Shown: in pieces, positions 34,418 through 47,700 of the stretch
Numbering within the stretch: the first letter of the stretch is position 1
Layout of the letters: each line of letters opens with the position of its first letter
Source: Lineus longissimus
Taxonomy: Eukaryota > Nemertea > Pilidiophora > Heteronemertea > Lineidae
Reading direction: 5' to 3'
DNA: 64,000 nt
Assembly (NCBI RefSeq): GCF_910592395.1
Contig: NC_088324.1
Coordinates: forward strand, 7,406,953-7,470,952
Notes under the pieces: generated by a model
The model's input: only the letters and a program-made list of their open reading frames with translations
The model's database searches: none
Told to the model about the DNA's origin: nothing
Translations under genes and position numbers: made by a program

Positions 34418-34762
34418 CTAATCTGATGTTGAAGTTGGGAACGAATTCGATGTAGCTTTCTCATGTTCTATCGGGCCAGGTTTATTGCAGTTCATTCGTG
34501 AAAAGCACCGTCCGCAAACCAATCCTGCAACACCTTGATCATTAACACACTGACTAGGAAAATTATAGCAGCAGCGTTTAGATGTGAATGGCGATCTTTG
34601 AACACAAATTTTGTTGAGTTTAGACGCCGGAAAATATGTGACAGTACATGTATTTGAACCTAGATTTTGTAATATTATTCCTGTACTGTTTAAGGGCTCA
34701 ACCAGGAGGACAACACTGAACACTAGGCAATTGTCCTCGGTCACCTTGATTGTCCCATCCAT
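34418..34762 (-). other. unrecognised cysteine-rich open frame, 114 codons
   Basis: An ATG-started minus-strand frame with nine cysteines, among them IC, CC, QC, VC, RC and NC pairs spaced about 5-17 residues apart in the second half. It reads smoothly (for example NDQGVAGLVCGRCFSRMNC). The first 25 residues are moderately hydrophobic but are not a convincing signal peptide. An overlapping minus-strand frame just upstream (34741-34938) contains ELVPGGGGLLKHQLSKP. I do not recognise a family. It may be a small gene, an exon, or chance. Confidence 0.2.
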
Positions 34763-36117
34763 ACTCTTACTGTGGGTTTGCTCAATTGATGTTTTAATAG
34801 GCCTCCCCCTCCTGGCACTAATTCAGCTTTATGTGGGCCGATATTTCTCACAGCTTGCGATTTTGAATCGTATCTTTCACAAAATATTTGAATGACGCCA
34901 TATATCATATAAATGGTAATTTTGTGTTCAGTAGTCATGCAGTGCTCAGTGGCTGAAATAAATCATATACTCAAAGTACAAACTCCAGACATATAATGAA
35001 ATTACCTTTAACTTTGGTAGGTGATAGCTTATAATATCACCTGGGCAGCACACCGATCCTGACCCTCGTGTTCTTATACTCTCTTAAGATCTAGCATATA
35101 AGTATAAAAGAATACTGAAAAGATCCAAAATTCAGACATATATATACGCATACATGTAATGATTTTCTACTCACCATTGAAAAGTAGTTTTCCACCAGGC
35201 ATCAAATGTCCGCGCAGAGAAGCCTCCTTGACAGTTCAGCATAAGAAGATGAATTCAGCCCCTCTTTGAATTTGCTGCTGCTGCCTAAACTGTTCCCGAG
35301 ATCGAAAATTGTCTTAAAGTAGAAAGTATATTTTTGGCACAACAAATTAATCACTTGTTTCGACACAACATACACCAGAACGGTTCCTTACGAATTTCTA
35401 TGAAACGTATTGATACCCGTGCGCGAATTATACATTATCACCGGATTCGAGATAGAAATTAAGCCCTCGGCTTCACCATGCTCAGTATAAGATAAAACCA
35501 TCTCGTGAACTAAAACCATAACGCTGGTCAAGGTATCGGTGCGGTACCTACTGCGCCAAGTTACGAAACAACAAATACATACATATAAGGACATTGACAC
35601 TGTTCTTCTCATTGTTATTGGCGAGCGGTCGCCCCGGTTCAATTCTAGTGATTATGTCATAACTGCTGAACCGTATTACTGAGGCGTTCCCGCACCGATA
35701 TATCTTCTTCTTTTCAGTACTAACCCCCTCGGTTTCCTTGAGCTAGACACCTCATCCAACATCGCTTCTCTGAACTATGGACATATCCCCTGCCATTTTA
35801 GGCTTTTTATGTCTTCGTGCAGTGCCGTCTTTTTGCGAATTGGACTTTGTTAGTTAAGCTATAAAGTTAACTTAAGCCGGAGTGGTGTTTCTAAATGTCT
35901 TTTTTGTAGCTGTCTCTCAGTCTATTGTTCCCCATCGTTATTTGGGGAAATACTGGAATAAGGATTGAGAGTTTCTGTGTGTGCCTGCAATCACTAAAGT
36001 CGTGTTTCGTATTTCATCACTCCATAACGGGAAACACAAGCACACGGGTGACATTAAAATCTGCATGGTACAAAGCTCCGTCAGTGTCCAACAGACTTTT
36101 ACCTCTAACCGGAACAC
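34763..36117. other. non-coding, nothing recognised
   Basis: AT-rich, with no repeat unit and no credible frame. Confidence 0.4.
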
Positions 36118-36366
36118 GCGGTGGCGCAGTGGTAGAGAGTCGGACTCATGATCCGGAGGTCGTGGGTTCGATTCCCGGCTTAATCGTCACTTTGTTTCTC
36201 TTACTGGTCGAGTTCAAGAATGAGCGCTTTGTAGCTGCTCCTTGAAACCCCAGATTGACTTCTGTGGAGACCGGGATGATGATAGTCCCAAAGCGCTTGA
36301 GAATACCCAGCTATTGAGTAATTTGAGCGCTATATAAGCGCCGACTATTATTATTATATATATTAT
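36118..36366 (+). mobile_element. tRNA-Met-like SINE (family S3) with (ATT)n tail
   Basis: The head GCGGTGGCGCAGTGGTAGAG has a strong A box. CGGACTCATGATCCGGAG forms an anticodon-like arm with CAT in the loop. GTGGGTTCGATTCCCGGCTT is a strong B box. The acceptor 3' half is absent. A body of about 150 bp follows and ends AGCGCTATATAAGCGCCGAC, then ATTATTATTATA. The GCTATATAA motif near the tail resembles the 3' end of the LINE at 24838-25070, as expected if that LINE type mobilises it. AACAC occurs on both sides and could be a short target duplication. Confidence 0.85.
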
Positions 36367-38311
36367 AACACAATGGCCATGACACTATACTGAACCGAGT
36401 TTGTTTCAATTTTGATTTAAGGGCTCAGAACACACATTTCGGTATGTAAACAGTACTGGGGGCTATGTATTGTAATGATGGAGGAAACCAGAGGCCCCGG
36501 ATGACACGCGTAGATTTTGTACTTCAGAATGAACAGAAGTGAAACCACGATAGTTTAAATCGGTACTTAATCAGACGGACGCGTGTTGAGCGATACGGGC
36601 GAGTTATGATAAGCGGATGACACACGTTAATGGGTTTTTCACGAAACCACTCCATAATAATATACATCTAATAGTTCATATCGAGCATAATTCAGTGGGA
36701 GATTGGTAATCTTGGAATCATGCGAAGGGCGTGTGTACCGCGCCTGTTCGGATATCAGTACACAGCTACGGCAACTCTCCCAGATAGATGGTGCCCAATA
36801 GGATATTTCATCTTATGCTATTTGAAGAACATTATCAAACTATAGAAAGCGAAAGTCTGATGGTTGAATTACTTTATTATTTGTTTGCATGTCAATAGAG
36901 CGCTTGAAAAATGTTGAAGAAATATGCACAGTTACGTTTTACCATGGCTAACTTTAGTAGAATGTGCAAGATATTTAAAAAAAGTTATCAAAAATGGAAA
37001 GGGGCGGGGGCGCAGCCGAACCAGGAAAGCCCCGATGGTGATGGTGATGGTGAAAACCGTTTGGATGACTGAAGGTATAACAAGCTTGTTAGAGATCAGT
37101 TGTTAGCACCTTAACATAGGTCCTACGCCTGTTCACATGGAAACTCGGCTGAAATGCAGCGAATATCGTGACCTAACACACACGCCACTACATCAGGACA
37201 GGGAAGAGGCGATATTTCCTTCCTGAAATCGCCTCCGTCAAACGAAGCCATGTACCTTTCGCGACAATCACCGCTTTGCAGATATTGTCCAATGACCTTG
37301 CCCTTTTCCGCTATTTGATGACGTCATATTCAATTACCAATAAAATTGGATTATCTCTAGTAACCATGCAGGTAAAGGGATCGATTTTCGCTAAATCTAT
37401 TAATTTCAGTAATGGGGAAAGTAATCTTGTCTCAGTATGGCAAATTAGCCGGGATGCTGCATACCCAAGCCTAAACCACTCCATCAATAACGACTTCGAG
37501 TGGTGCAATCGGCGATACGCCGCCCACCATAAAAACAGCAAGCCTGTTGCCAGTGCTCAAGGCTGGATTAGATGGCACGATTATGTGCCCTTTGAACGTA
37601 TTGTTAAAAACATGCTTACTCCAACTGGCGGCAATGAGGTCTTGTTTTCTCTGTAAAATGCATTGCGTCTCGTTTTGGCCGCAGTTGTTTTGATGTATAT
37701 ATTAACCATTATTATTTCCAATGCATCCAAAATCATGGGGTTCACGTCGAACGATCCTAAAGATGCTTGGGCAAATAAATATGCAATAAATCGAACAAAT
37801 AATTGAAAAATTATAGATATTCGCCAAGGGTGCGTTTTTTATCAAGATTATGCGATAAATCAATGAACGTATCTATTTCACATAATAACGTATTTCAACG
37901 TGCATTAAAGGGACAACAACTTGGGCATGAGATATGTTCGGTTTTTCATACAAAAATGGCTTCCAGCAGGACCGTCGCTTCTCCAAACTGGATTATTGAT
38001 TATTGTTTAATCATCGAACTGCAATAAACAACGCATTAGAAGATTTTAGAACGAGGTATAGCCATAGGCCTGTCGAAAATCACAAGCCGTGACTCATAAC
38101 AATGGCAAAAATCATTATTATTAGAGATCAGCATCTGTGCGATACCAAAAGTGGTAAATGTCGTGATATCGTGTCACAGATGCATAGAAAATCGAACGTG
38201 CTGCTTTTTGGCCTCAGAGGCATTGTACCGTCTAAGTCTTTTACGACACAAAGCCACGAAACAAAACGATTTTCTATAAGACCAATGCATACTTGATAAG
38301 ACGTAAGTTTA
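36367..38311. other. non-coding; GATGGT simple repeat
   Basis: GATGGTGATGGTGATGGTG at 37036-37054. A 126-codon frame at 37276-37656 overlaps an equally open antisense frame (37311-37541) and has no motif. Confidence 0.4.
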
Positions 38312-38385
38312 AGGGCCGTTCACAAGCGCAGATCGATGTGGTCTGATCTGGTCGGGCGGGGGTTTGGTCCCGTGTATACGACGTT
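38312..38385. repeat. palindromic GTCGTNTACACG repeat, copy 2
   Basis: GGGCCGTTCACAAGCGCAGA on the left and GGTTTGGTCCCGTGTATACG on the right. In reverse complement it shares GTCGTATACACGGGACCAAA and AGATC words with 22594-22665. Confidence 0.5.
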
Positions 38386-38571
38386 GTATATTGCGAAGGA
38401 TTATAGTGACCACTGCGACGTGATTGCGGACACCTCTCTATTAAGGACCCATTAAGTTTTGGACCCAAAGTGTTTGTTTCCATTCAGTATGACCTCTCTA
38501 ATCAGGGTACCTCCCTATCAAGGATAGCACTTGTCAGTCCCGAGGGTGTCCTTAAAAGAGAGATTCTACTG
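38386..38571 (-). mobile_element. second Tigger/pogo-type terminus (different family)
   Basis: On the minus strand the end reads CAGTAGAATCTCTCTTTTAA, GGACACCCTCGGGACTGAC, then repeated subterminal phrases GATAGGGAGGTACC, TTAGAGAGGTC and TTAATAGAGAGGTGTCC. The terminus at 38571 is followed by TA. The style (CAGT start, tandem AGAGAGGT words, TA target) is that of pogo/Tigger elements, but the sequence is unlike the 15106 family. The opposite end was not found, so it is a truncated end. Confidence 0.6.
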
Positions 38572-41500
38572 TACCTCTCACTGACATTTTGGGCAGCACG
38601 AGTTTTTGAGATGATCCCTAAGAAAGTTTCGGCTCATTTAAGCCTCCAAGCCACTCTAATTAATACGCGGCATAAGGTAGTTAGCAGCAGATTAGAAACT
38701 TCAGTTAGATTGAAAGGAGTGTCGATTTGTGATATTTTACGGCCTGCCAGTGCAGAGGGGAGCAATTTCGGATTGCGAATGCGCAGTTAATGCAAATCTG
38801 CTCTCTCCCTGCTCCACGGCTAATTAAGGGCAACCATTTCTTCGCTAATTGATTTTTGTTCAGAACCTGATCGGGAAATTATAGCGACGACGCGAAGTGG
38901 TTTGTTCACGAGTGAGAGTTGCTTCGCTGTCGTCAGCTTTTATTCCTGTTTGCGAGACCTTTCCAAGAGACCAAACCCAGTCACTGTGTTTGAATTTTTA
39001 TTGAGAAGAATTGGCCTTAAAGGGAAGCAATAGGCAACGGCCAAGTGGGTCAGATTAAGTTACACGAGGACGCCAATAGGTGCTCTACTGTCTTACAGAC
39101 TGTACATCTGAACTACATGTATTCATTTTCACAACTAAATATTGTATTCACGTTCATTCTACATGTAAGATTCAATGTTGCACAGCCACCCAGGCAAATT
39201 GGACCAACCAGCCCCTGCCTATAGCCGCCATTCTAGGCCTGCAATTCTAATTCATGTATAGCACTGTTTACATAGACCCTCCTTTAGGGGTGTCCATGTC
39301 ACTTCAATTCCTTTCCTGAACATTTTGTTCGAGGGTTCGTTTCCCATATTGGCATCTTACGCGGCATACTGCAAACCGGCGAATGCACTTCTGAACTAAA
39401 CGTCAACGCAATCGCAAGCTTGAAATTATCCCTTCCCCACATAAAACTTGCTTTATCAATTGGAAATATCCGACCCTTTCTGCATTTTGCCTGAAGAAAC
39501 TGCTTGCTCGGCGTACGCGAACCATTATAATGCTTCATCATATTGACGGAGTGCACGGAATAGGGTGGAACGTAAGTAAATCATGCGTAATGATCGCCAT
39601 CAGAGTTGTTGTTTAGAGGGTTCGAAGCTCCAGCAAGCATTCATCATGCGAACAAGAATTGTATATAACAACAATTTGTGTCAAATTACGGATGTACATC
39701 TCTGGTGCCATCTCAACAGAAACCATTTCATTAACTTTATTCTGTTTCAACAAAGTCCGTTCGTTCTATTCCGTTCCATTAATTCGATGAGGCCCCATTT
39801 TAATGGCTTCTGGAATGCCCCGACCCGGCGATGTGATCTAAACATGCAGAGATTTCGTCCCGCGAGAGGCTTTAATCAGTTTTAAAGAGACAGTGAGAAT
39901 TAGCGCTGAACATTCTTAAAAAGTCAATGGGGAAATGATGGTGATGCGGGAACGTCTTGAGAAGTTTTCGCAAAATAGTCGCGGGCGTTTTTGAGTAGGG
40001 GTTGAACTGAGGAGCACGCAAGACTAGTTGGTTGCTCGGTAGTTATTTACCAATCAGTTTGAGGTTACACTAGTTTAAATTTAGAAACACATGTCATGCC
40101 GATATATCGGGGTACACAAAAAACACGCGTATTGCAGATGATGACATGGACACTGCGACCTGTGGATTAGTAAATGTGGGTTTTGACAGATTTCGTAGGG
40201 GCACTTAAAACTGCGACGAGCGTGCTGGGGTTTTACATGTACCTTTGACTATGTCTTTCTTCATTAATTATTTCCAAAATGATACACTTTTGTCGGTTGT
40301 GCATTTGAGGTCTATGATACTTTTTCCTGTTTTTCTTTAGTTCACACTGTGTGTAATCCTTTTTGCTGTGTGAAGTAGTAGTTTTCATCGTGGTGTTTTT
40401 CCTAAATTCATTCATGATAGGTTTTTATATTTTGCATGGGAGCTTGTACATTGCTTATCTCGTGTCTGTTTGTTTCGTTTCAATTTCAAGTTATAGAGCA
40501 AATATAGTGATTCTGTTGGGCATTTTCAGTGATTTTCTATCATCTTCAAATACCACGATTGGTCCAATTAATGGACACTATTTCTCTTTCTTCGATTTTC
40601 GTTTTGTTCATTGGTTGCTAAGTGCAGCCATATACACGTCCAGTACTCCCCGCAGTCGACATGTGCTATCCTGGTCATATACATTTCATTCATAAATCTC
40701 CATCTCTTAGCGAAGTGTCACGCAACGGATATGCGAGCAGTAGCACGCATATAAACAATCTCTCAATAGTAATTGAAGGGACATGCGCGCATGACTATCT
40801 GATTTACATAAGGTGAACCTATCCATGTCATTCTGAAACCGAGGCTTTTTATTACATTTGTGATTGGCAAGGATTCATGCGGTGTTGATGGTATCATGTT
40901 AAGAATTTTTAGATAACTTGCGACACCTCATCAGCCTGACAAAGGTCAGGCCAATTGTTTCCATCAAAAACGTAATTTGGATGGTGGCACATTTCTGACG
41001 CGACTAAGAGAGAGTGCCTCTCAGAGTAGCGTACAACAAATTTTACTTCCAATGCCAAGAGGTCATCACTATGTGTCGCGGTGTAGTAGTCTTATGAATG
41101 CTCCCATTAAGGTATGGTACCATAGAGACCCTTACATTTTTATGTTGTAAAGAAAGTTTGGGCTTCGGGCAATATTAGACTTTGAGTTCGGCTGTCCGAA
41201 AATATTCAAATTAAATATTCATTAAAAAATGGTTCTATCCTATTTGAGAATGTTCCATTGAGTTCCTAAAAATGAAAATTATGAAAAAATACGCTTGATA
41301 GGAAAGACCGAAAGACTGAATTTCGTAATAAGCCCAAAATAGAAATCGTGAGTGACAATTTTGTTTAAAATTTTCGCGAATTGCAGGCTTGTCAATTTCA
41401 AAAGAAATATATGTATCCACTTACTCACACCCTATTCACGAGAAATGTGGTTACGTTTGCGTATACGTTATACCCTAGAGTAGGTCATCTATACGTATAC

Positions 41501-41889
41501 GTTCCAGCATCTCAACCTCTTTATTTCTATTGAACAAATTATACATACCTGTATACACCACGTCAATTCAAAAGACGAGATACGCTGATGTATGCTGTAT
41601 TGGCGACATATTTATGTAGTCTTTGATGTCTTCATGAAACGCGCGGATAATGAGACGCAAAGCTTCCCTTTGCGATGGTCTTTACAAAGATGTTTTTATT
41701 TAGCTGTACAATATGAGAGACATTTGATCAGACGGAGGAATCAGCACGATTATTGGTTACTCACCGCATACGGGGTACAACAGATGAGCGTGGCCACGGT
41801 GGGTCTTCATATGATTTTATCTGTCATGCTATTCCGAAAATAAATAGAGACTTTAGAAAATTGTACCTTCAGAGAGCCAAACACTTTTC
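38572..41889. other. non-coding; conserved-element-like patch near 38760-38880
   Basis: GCAGTTAATGCAAATCTGCT and GGCTAATTAAGGGC at 38780-38830 contain octamer- and homeodomain-like words. A hydrophobic 110-codon frame at 40363-40695 lacks any family resemblance. No repeats. Confidence 0.3.
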
Positions 41890-42045
41890 TTAATGGCCAG
41901 CCCAAATTTTCCTCAGGACCAAGTTTTCCAGATAGTTAGTTCTTTATTTTAATAAATATCATCAATTTTTCTTTATTTAAATAAAGTAACAACTACATGT
42001 ATCTGGAAAACTGGGTCATGAGGACCTCTGGTCAGTTGGCGAAAT
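41890..42045. mobile_element. foldback element, about 155 bp
   Basis: GGACCAAGTTTTCCAGATAG and TTAGTTCTTTATTTTAATAA on the left pair with AAATAAAGTAACAACT and GTATCTGGAAAACTGGGTC on the right. Weaker symmetry (GGCCAG..CCTCA against TGAGGACCTCTGGTC) extends the arms. No coding content; a single copy is seen. Confidence 0.6.
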
Positions 42046-44689
42046 TCAGCCTTTTGATCCATCTTACCAAAAACATTTTTTCATAATTTTCATTTTCAGG
42101 AAATAAAATTCGGTGCACAGGCAAAATTAAGTCGAACAAATGATACTTGATATTTATTTACATGTAGCTCTGAACTCTCGAACATAAATGACATTAGTGC
42201 AAATCTGTCTGTTTCACATGCTGCGCTAGTACGTATGTGAACTCATTAACACACCATTTCCTTGTTAGCTTGATAAGCATGTTAAACTTTTTACTCCCAG
42301 ACCTAAGGGAGATTACGTAAGATTACAACAGCAGACTTCCACAGCAATCAAGGTAATCAGGATTATAAGCAAAACTCAGACATGAACGGCATCGGAGACG
42401 AAATTGTTGCTGAAATAATGGGTCAGGTAAAAAATTTCAAGGATCTTTCAGCCGATATGGGATAATGCCTACACTTCACTATATCATGCCTACGCCAACT
42501 GACCATGGGTATTTTTGAACTCGAATAGCCATTTTCTGTCCGTTATTAATGGCACCACATAAAAAACCTGTACCCCGATATTGTCAGGTGTTCTGTTACT
42601 TGTGTTTTATTAATGATTCACTTACGATGTTCTGGCCATCACTGGATCGACAATGAAACCCGAGTCAATCTCCGATGGGACCCGGATTAATCTAACAATT
42701 ACTCGAACGATACCATCTTAGCGCTAGTTAATGTCATTTCCTGAAACAAGTGCCTTGTCAATACTAGTCGGGTGTATTATTCGATCGTCAGGCTATACAG
42801 TACCAGATACATACAAATGTAGCTGCATCCAGTCCTACTCCCGTGTGTGGATGGAAGTCTCTCAAACTAAGATAGTCTCAAATTATTCGGATTTACCCGC
42901 GCTTGTACAGTATGCGCATTTCTCTTTCCCGGTGTAACATTTTCGGTTCTTTCCGACTCAGGGACTTCATCGTTTGGGAACGCTGAATGACAGTATCTCT
43001 CTTTGCCCTTGTTTGGAAAGTCATGGTCTCCCTCCAGCTGTCTATTGCACTGAAACACAAAAGCATCGGAACAACCAGAAACGTTACACCGGCCTCTAAC
43101 GCAGGATGCGAAGGAGATTTCGTTAACGTTGGAGTTTTCTTTGGGAAGCACGGCATATTATTTTGGCTTCATGGTAGAGAATCTTTCTTTTAAAAAAAAA
43201 ACGGGTGTCTCACCAGGAAATTGAAAAATGACAAATATTTGGTACCTTTGCTGAAATCTGCTTTAAAACAACGTACTTTTCGTTTTCATATCCAACAAAA
43301 TATCATTGCTTGATATGGGTAATGTAAAAAAGTCGGTAAATCAATATGATTATCGTTAGGTTGAAATGAAACGGCTGCAAGTGGCATCATAAAAGACGAT
43401 TTAAAAACGACATGATTACTGGTTTTCCATTTCGCCCGAAGACGCAAAAAAACCCAACAATACTCCTGCATTCAGTGCATGTGGATATACGCGTGCATTG
43501 CCGTGCTTGGGCAGTGGAGTAACGACCCAATGTCGTCGCGCCATGGCGTCGATGATAAGCGACACGCTATAATCAAATAGATCCTTTATCAGGTGACGAT
43601 TTGTTCACACGTGATACGATGGAAGTCTTCCCTAGCAACTGAGGGATGGCTGTAAGGACTGATTCCGTGTCGTCATGTTTCAAATGCACTAGCTATAGAA
43701 TGAGCGAGCACATAAGGAATACTATAGATACCATGCGTTACGAAATGCCTTGCCATTCTAAGAACGATTCTCTCTGACTAATGTATTCAAAAAACGGTGA
43801 GCGAGGTGACGAATTCATCACAATGGCATTTTTAGTTTATCAGTTGGTACTCTTCGTTCCTTAAGGACTCATGAGGGCTCCGGTCAGTAGCCTTCAACCT
43901 CTCCGGCAGAAAGTCAGTGAGAAGATGTTTCCTCTTGTCAGACCAAAATGCGTCATCTCCTTTTCTATAGTACCGTTTTGTCGTTTCGCTTATTTTCTAA
44001 ATGCAAATGCTTGACGGCCACATTCATAACACTAAAAAGCAAACAGCAATAATATATTGACCCAACCCAAACCAATTTCTGTTATCAAGACAGACATGAT
44101 TCTTTGTCATTGGAGGAGTGCGTTTACACTCACGTTATACACGTCCTAGACGTTCAGACACATGTTGGAGCTCTCAAGGTCTCTTATATGCCACCAATAG
44201 GAGGTTTCTTTACGGCAATTGCCATATCGATATTTGTAAACCACTCACAGACGCATTGTAGCTGCTATTCCTGACCATCATTTGCGTTATTGGGCGGTGC
44301 CTGCTTGAAACTGCAATCAAGGGGAACACGATGAGGCAAACACTAGGAGGCTGTATACTCAGGGTGTATGAGAGCCGGGGTTGGCCTCGGGCGGAATGGC
44401 TTAATGAAATCACCTTCTCCGTCTCCCTGCAATCTCTAGCAAATCGCCTCGTGGAGTTTCACCCGGTAAGATCGTTCGATGATAGCTGCGATGGAGGGGG
44501 AGGGGGGGGGGCTGGTGGGTTTACCGCTAACTAAAAACAGTGAGGGTCTTCCAGTACCGTGGCGTGTGTGATCTGTATGTAATTTCACTCTCTAAACACT
44601 TTTGGCGAGTTGTGCTGTAGAAGGAACACAGGACCCTAGACAAAACCTACGCCGACGTAGATAGCTGCCCGGCCTCTTGATCATCACAC
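42046..44689. other. non-coding, nothing recognised
   Basis: Overlapping antisense frames around 42867-43193 cancel each other as evidence. G-rich run AGGGGGAGGGGGGGGGG at 44493-44510. Confidence 0.35.
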
Positions 44690-44790
44690 GACTCTTCCGT
44701 GACTGACCGGAATCGAACCCGGTGTAAGAAACTAAACTTAAGTCCTCAGAGGCGACGGACTGAGATGTTTCCAACCCGCCATCCCGACGT
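44690..44790 (-). mobile_element. possible decayed tRNA-like SINE head
   Basis: On the minus strand CACCGGGTTCGATTCCGGTC is a clean B box within a closed T-arm. CAGTCCGTCGCCTCTGAGGA precedes it, but no A box is convincing. Probably a diverged SINE. Confidence 0.3.
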
Positions 44791-47700
44791 AATATCTTGT
44801 CTACTGCATGGCGACAGTTTCTCATCAAGTGCAAAAACCCTACGCTCCTGCGCATTTCAGACAGCGATACAAAATTGATAAACAAGTGAACAAAATAGCT
44901 GAGATTAGTCTTGTTTTGCTATGATTAGTACATCCCCAGACAATGATATGTCTGTTTGTGACGGGTTGAATGATTTAACGGAAAAAGGCTCAAAACAAGA
45001 TTTTCGCCAGAAATGCGCTTGTTGGAACACATTCTTGGCATTTTATCTCATTGGAAGATATTGCTTTCAGGAAACAAGCACCCCCATTAAACGATAAAAA
45101 TAGGGTCCTGTTTTGATGAAGATTAAAGGAATTTTTTCATCCGGTGACGCCAAAACTGATAGACACAATTTAAAAAATGACACGCCACCATTCGGTGCCA
45201 ATTCCCGTCACACTTGTTGTGTGTGGGGCGGGCCATCGCCGGTCTACACGGAGTTGAACTTGAACCGGTTGCTGTGGTAACAAATGTCAAGACGCACTTG
45301 AACGATTTGCATAGGGCGAAAAAGTGCGCTAGGTCACGCACCTGAAATAAACAATTGAGCCGTTTTCCAGTGAAATCATTAGTCTACACGTCAACACTTT
45401 TTTCGGGACAAGCCCAGGCAGGAACGTTTTCACAGTTAGACAGACGTATCGTAGCTTGTTATACCAAATTTTCGCTGTACGTTGTGTAAGACAATTTCAG
45501 GGTTTGGAGGGTAAATGTAGGGGGTATATTTTTTGACAGCTTTTGATATGCGAATCGTCTTTTAGCCGGTGCGGTTGGGGGAATCTGACCCCCGAAATCA
45601 CATTAAGTAAACCTATAGGGCTGAATTTTCATCATTTTTTTCATCAAACACTGCTCAATTTACAATTCAAGAAGAACTAGACTTTGAATGTAAAACTATA
45701 TACAGGTATCAGCGAAACTACACATTGATTTCAAACTGAACCACTTACTATTTGATACAGGTGCGTGACGCTATACCTGATACAAAGCAGTGGCATTATT
45801 ACACGTAACCGCAGACCGAGAGAAATTTTCAAAATATTCTGCAATTTTTTTTAAAGAGTTCCGGTTTTCTATAGTCGACAAAATGGAGTTAGTCTAACCC
45901 TGAGCACAGTATCAATCTGACAGCGTAGACTTTTCTGTGTCTCCTGGTAGTAATACCAAGTGGGTCCTCACTATATCAATGTTTGCACTTACACCACCGA
46001 CAACACTTGTCGAGGAGCGTGTTCCAATAAAGAGGTGATGTGGTATTAAATATTAGCATCGGCGACTGCGCTCGACTGGGAGAGTGACGGCGTTGCTCTG
46101 GAGATGCCATAGTCATCCCCCGTAGCTCAAGCCGACCGTAAGCCTAAGACGCTTCCGACCATCTTGTGTCTTCTGACAAAGACGGCTTAAGCGCTGTGCA
46201 GGCGACATGTCGTGTATGTCGTTGTGATAACGTATACGCCACACTCTATATATTGTTGTTGATCTCTCTTGCAGATTAAAGGCAGCATCACTCCTTAGAC
46301 TTTTCAACTTGAATCAAGATGGCGGACACATTTTTCCTCTCATATCAACCGGTCAGCGATGACATCATCTGTAGAACAATGCCATGAAATAGTAACAACT
46401 ATCGCATGGCACGTGACCGTAAACAGCGCGACGTGATTGGTCCACATACTAATGAAGTATGATAATAATTATTATTGGTCAATTGAACCTCATGTTGAGG
46501 ATAGCTGAGATGGTTGGTCGGGTATCAGAGATTGGCATTGCGGTGGTGACTGTCAACTAAAATGGCTAGTTTTGTCCTACATCTGTGACGTACTTATGGT
46601 GAACCAGAGACTTGCCTGACGATTTAGACATGTTTTTCTTGACCCGTAGTATATTCTGGAGCGTAGTTCTACCACCACCACCACCACCACCAAAAAATTA
46701 GGTGTATGCCATAAGCTTTGTAGTCTGCTAATTAACCGTTTAGAAAAATCTTTATTCCTTCTGTTTTTCCCGCGATGACATTCACGATCAGGACATGATA
46801 AGGAGAATTCATTGAGAGACCAGCGTTTACTGTAGCTTTACGACTTTTTTCAGCGTAACAGTCGTGATTCACGTGACAGATTACGTATTGTGAGTTATTC
46901 CGTTTGGTTCTGGTTCAGCGTAACACGAATGAATCGAGTCATGATACATGTATTACTATAGATTTGATGTCTAAAGCCTCTATGCAGCCAATGTTTACAT
47001 GACCACATTTCCTTCTCAGAAACAAAAATGGAACCTACAGAACGAATTACAATGCGTAGTCTGTCATTCAAATCACCACTGACACTGATTTGTCGTACAA
47101 CAAAATGCGGCAAGATTCCTCTGGAGACGAGCTCTTGCTACAATGCGAAGATTAGGATGGACAACGGTAATAAAGCCACGAGTTAGTCCTAAATGGCCAA
47201 GTCAATTGCCGTCATTATACAAGTATCACAAATATCAATAAACCACCATGAAGAGTCGACCGAGCAGCAAGTAACGTCAATGTTTTGCCGACAACACCGC
47301 AATATTTGTCACTAGTGGCTACGACGATAATTGAATCCTAGCCAGGCAAATTAGTAATTCTTTTGTGAACACAGCTACTGTAAACAGGAGCCCGCCGGAA
47401 AGCTCGTTAAGCCGATTTGTCGGTTGGACCAATTACCACAATCAATGACGTTGTTTCTCAAGTGTCTGGCGGTTGACTATTAAAGGACGGCATCGGCGAG
47501 TTCGTGACGCAATTTGCTGTACGTTACAGGCTGCCCAGCAAAGGTTACGATATGCGAGCTGTTGATTTTGACAATTTCAATAACTCATTTCCAGCACGCA
47601 TCTCTTCAAAACTGGTCGTTTTCGAGAGGACAGATTTCCACAGAGATTCTATGACGGCCCATGGTATATTCTACGACGGGATTCCGTCATAGATAGCATA

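Noticed and set aside
36118-36190. Functional tRNA-Met gene
   Set aside because: A and B boxes and a CAT anticodon are present, but the 3' acceptor strand does not pair with the 5' strand and a SINE body with an (ATT)n tail follows.
40363-40695. Hydrophobic 110-codon frame as a membrane protein
   Set aside because: T-rich DNA gives hydrophobic frames by default; there is no loop or charge pattern or family motif, and a minus-strand frame overlaps its start.
42867-43193. Three mutually overlapping frames as a small gene
   Set aside because: Frames on both strands are equally open, which points to low stop-codon density and not selection.
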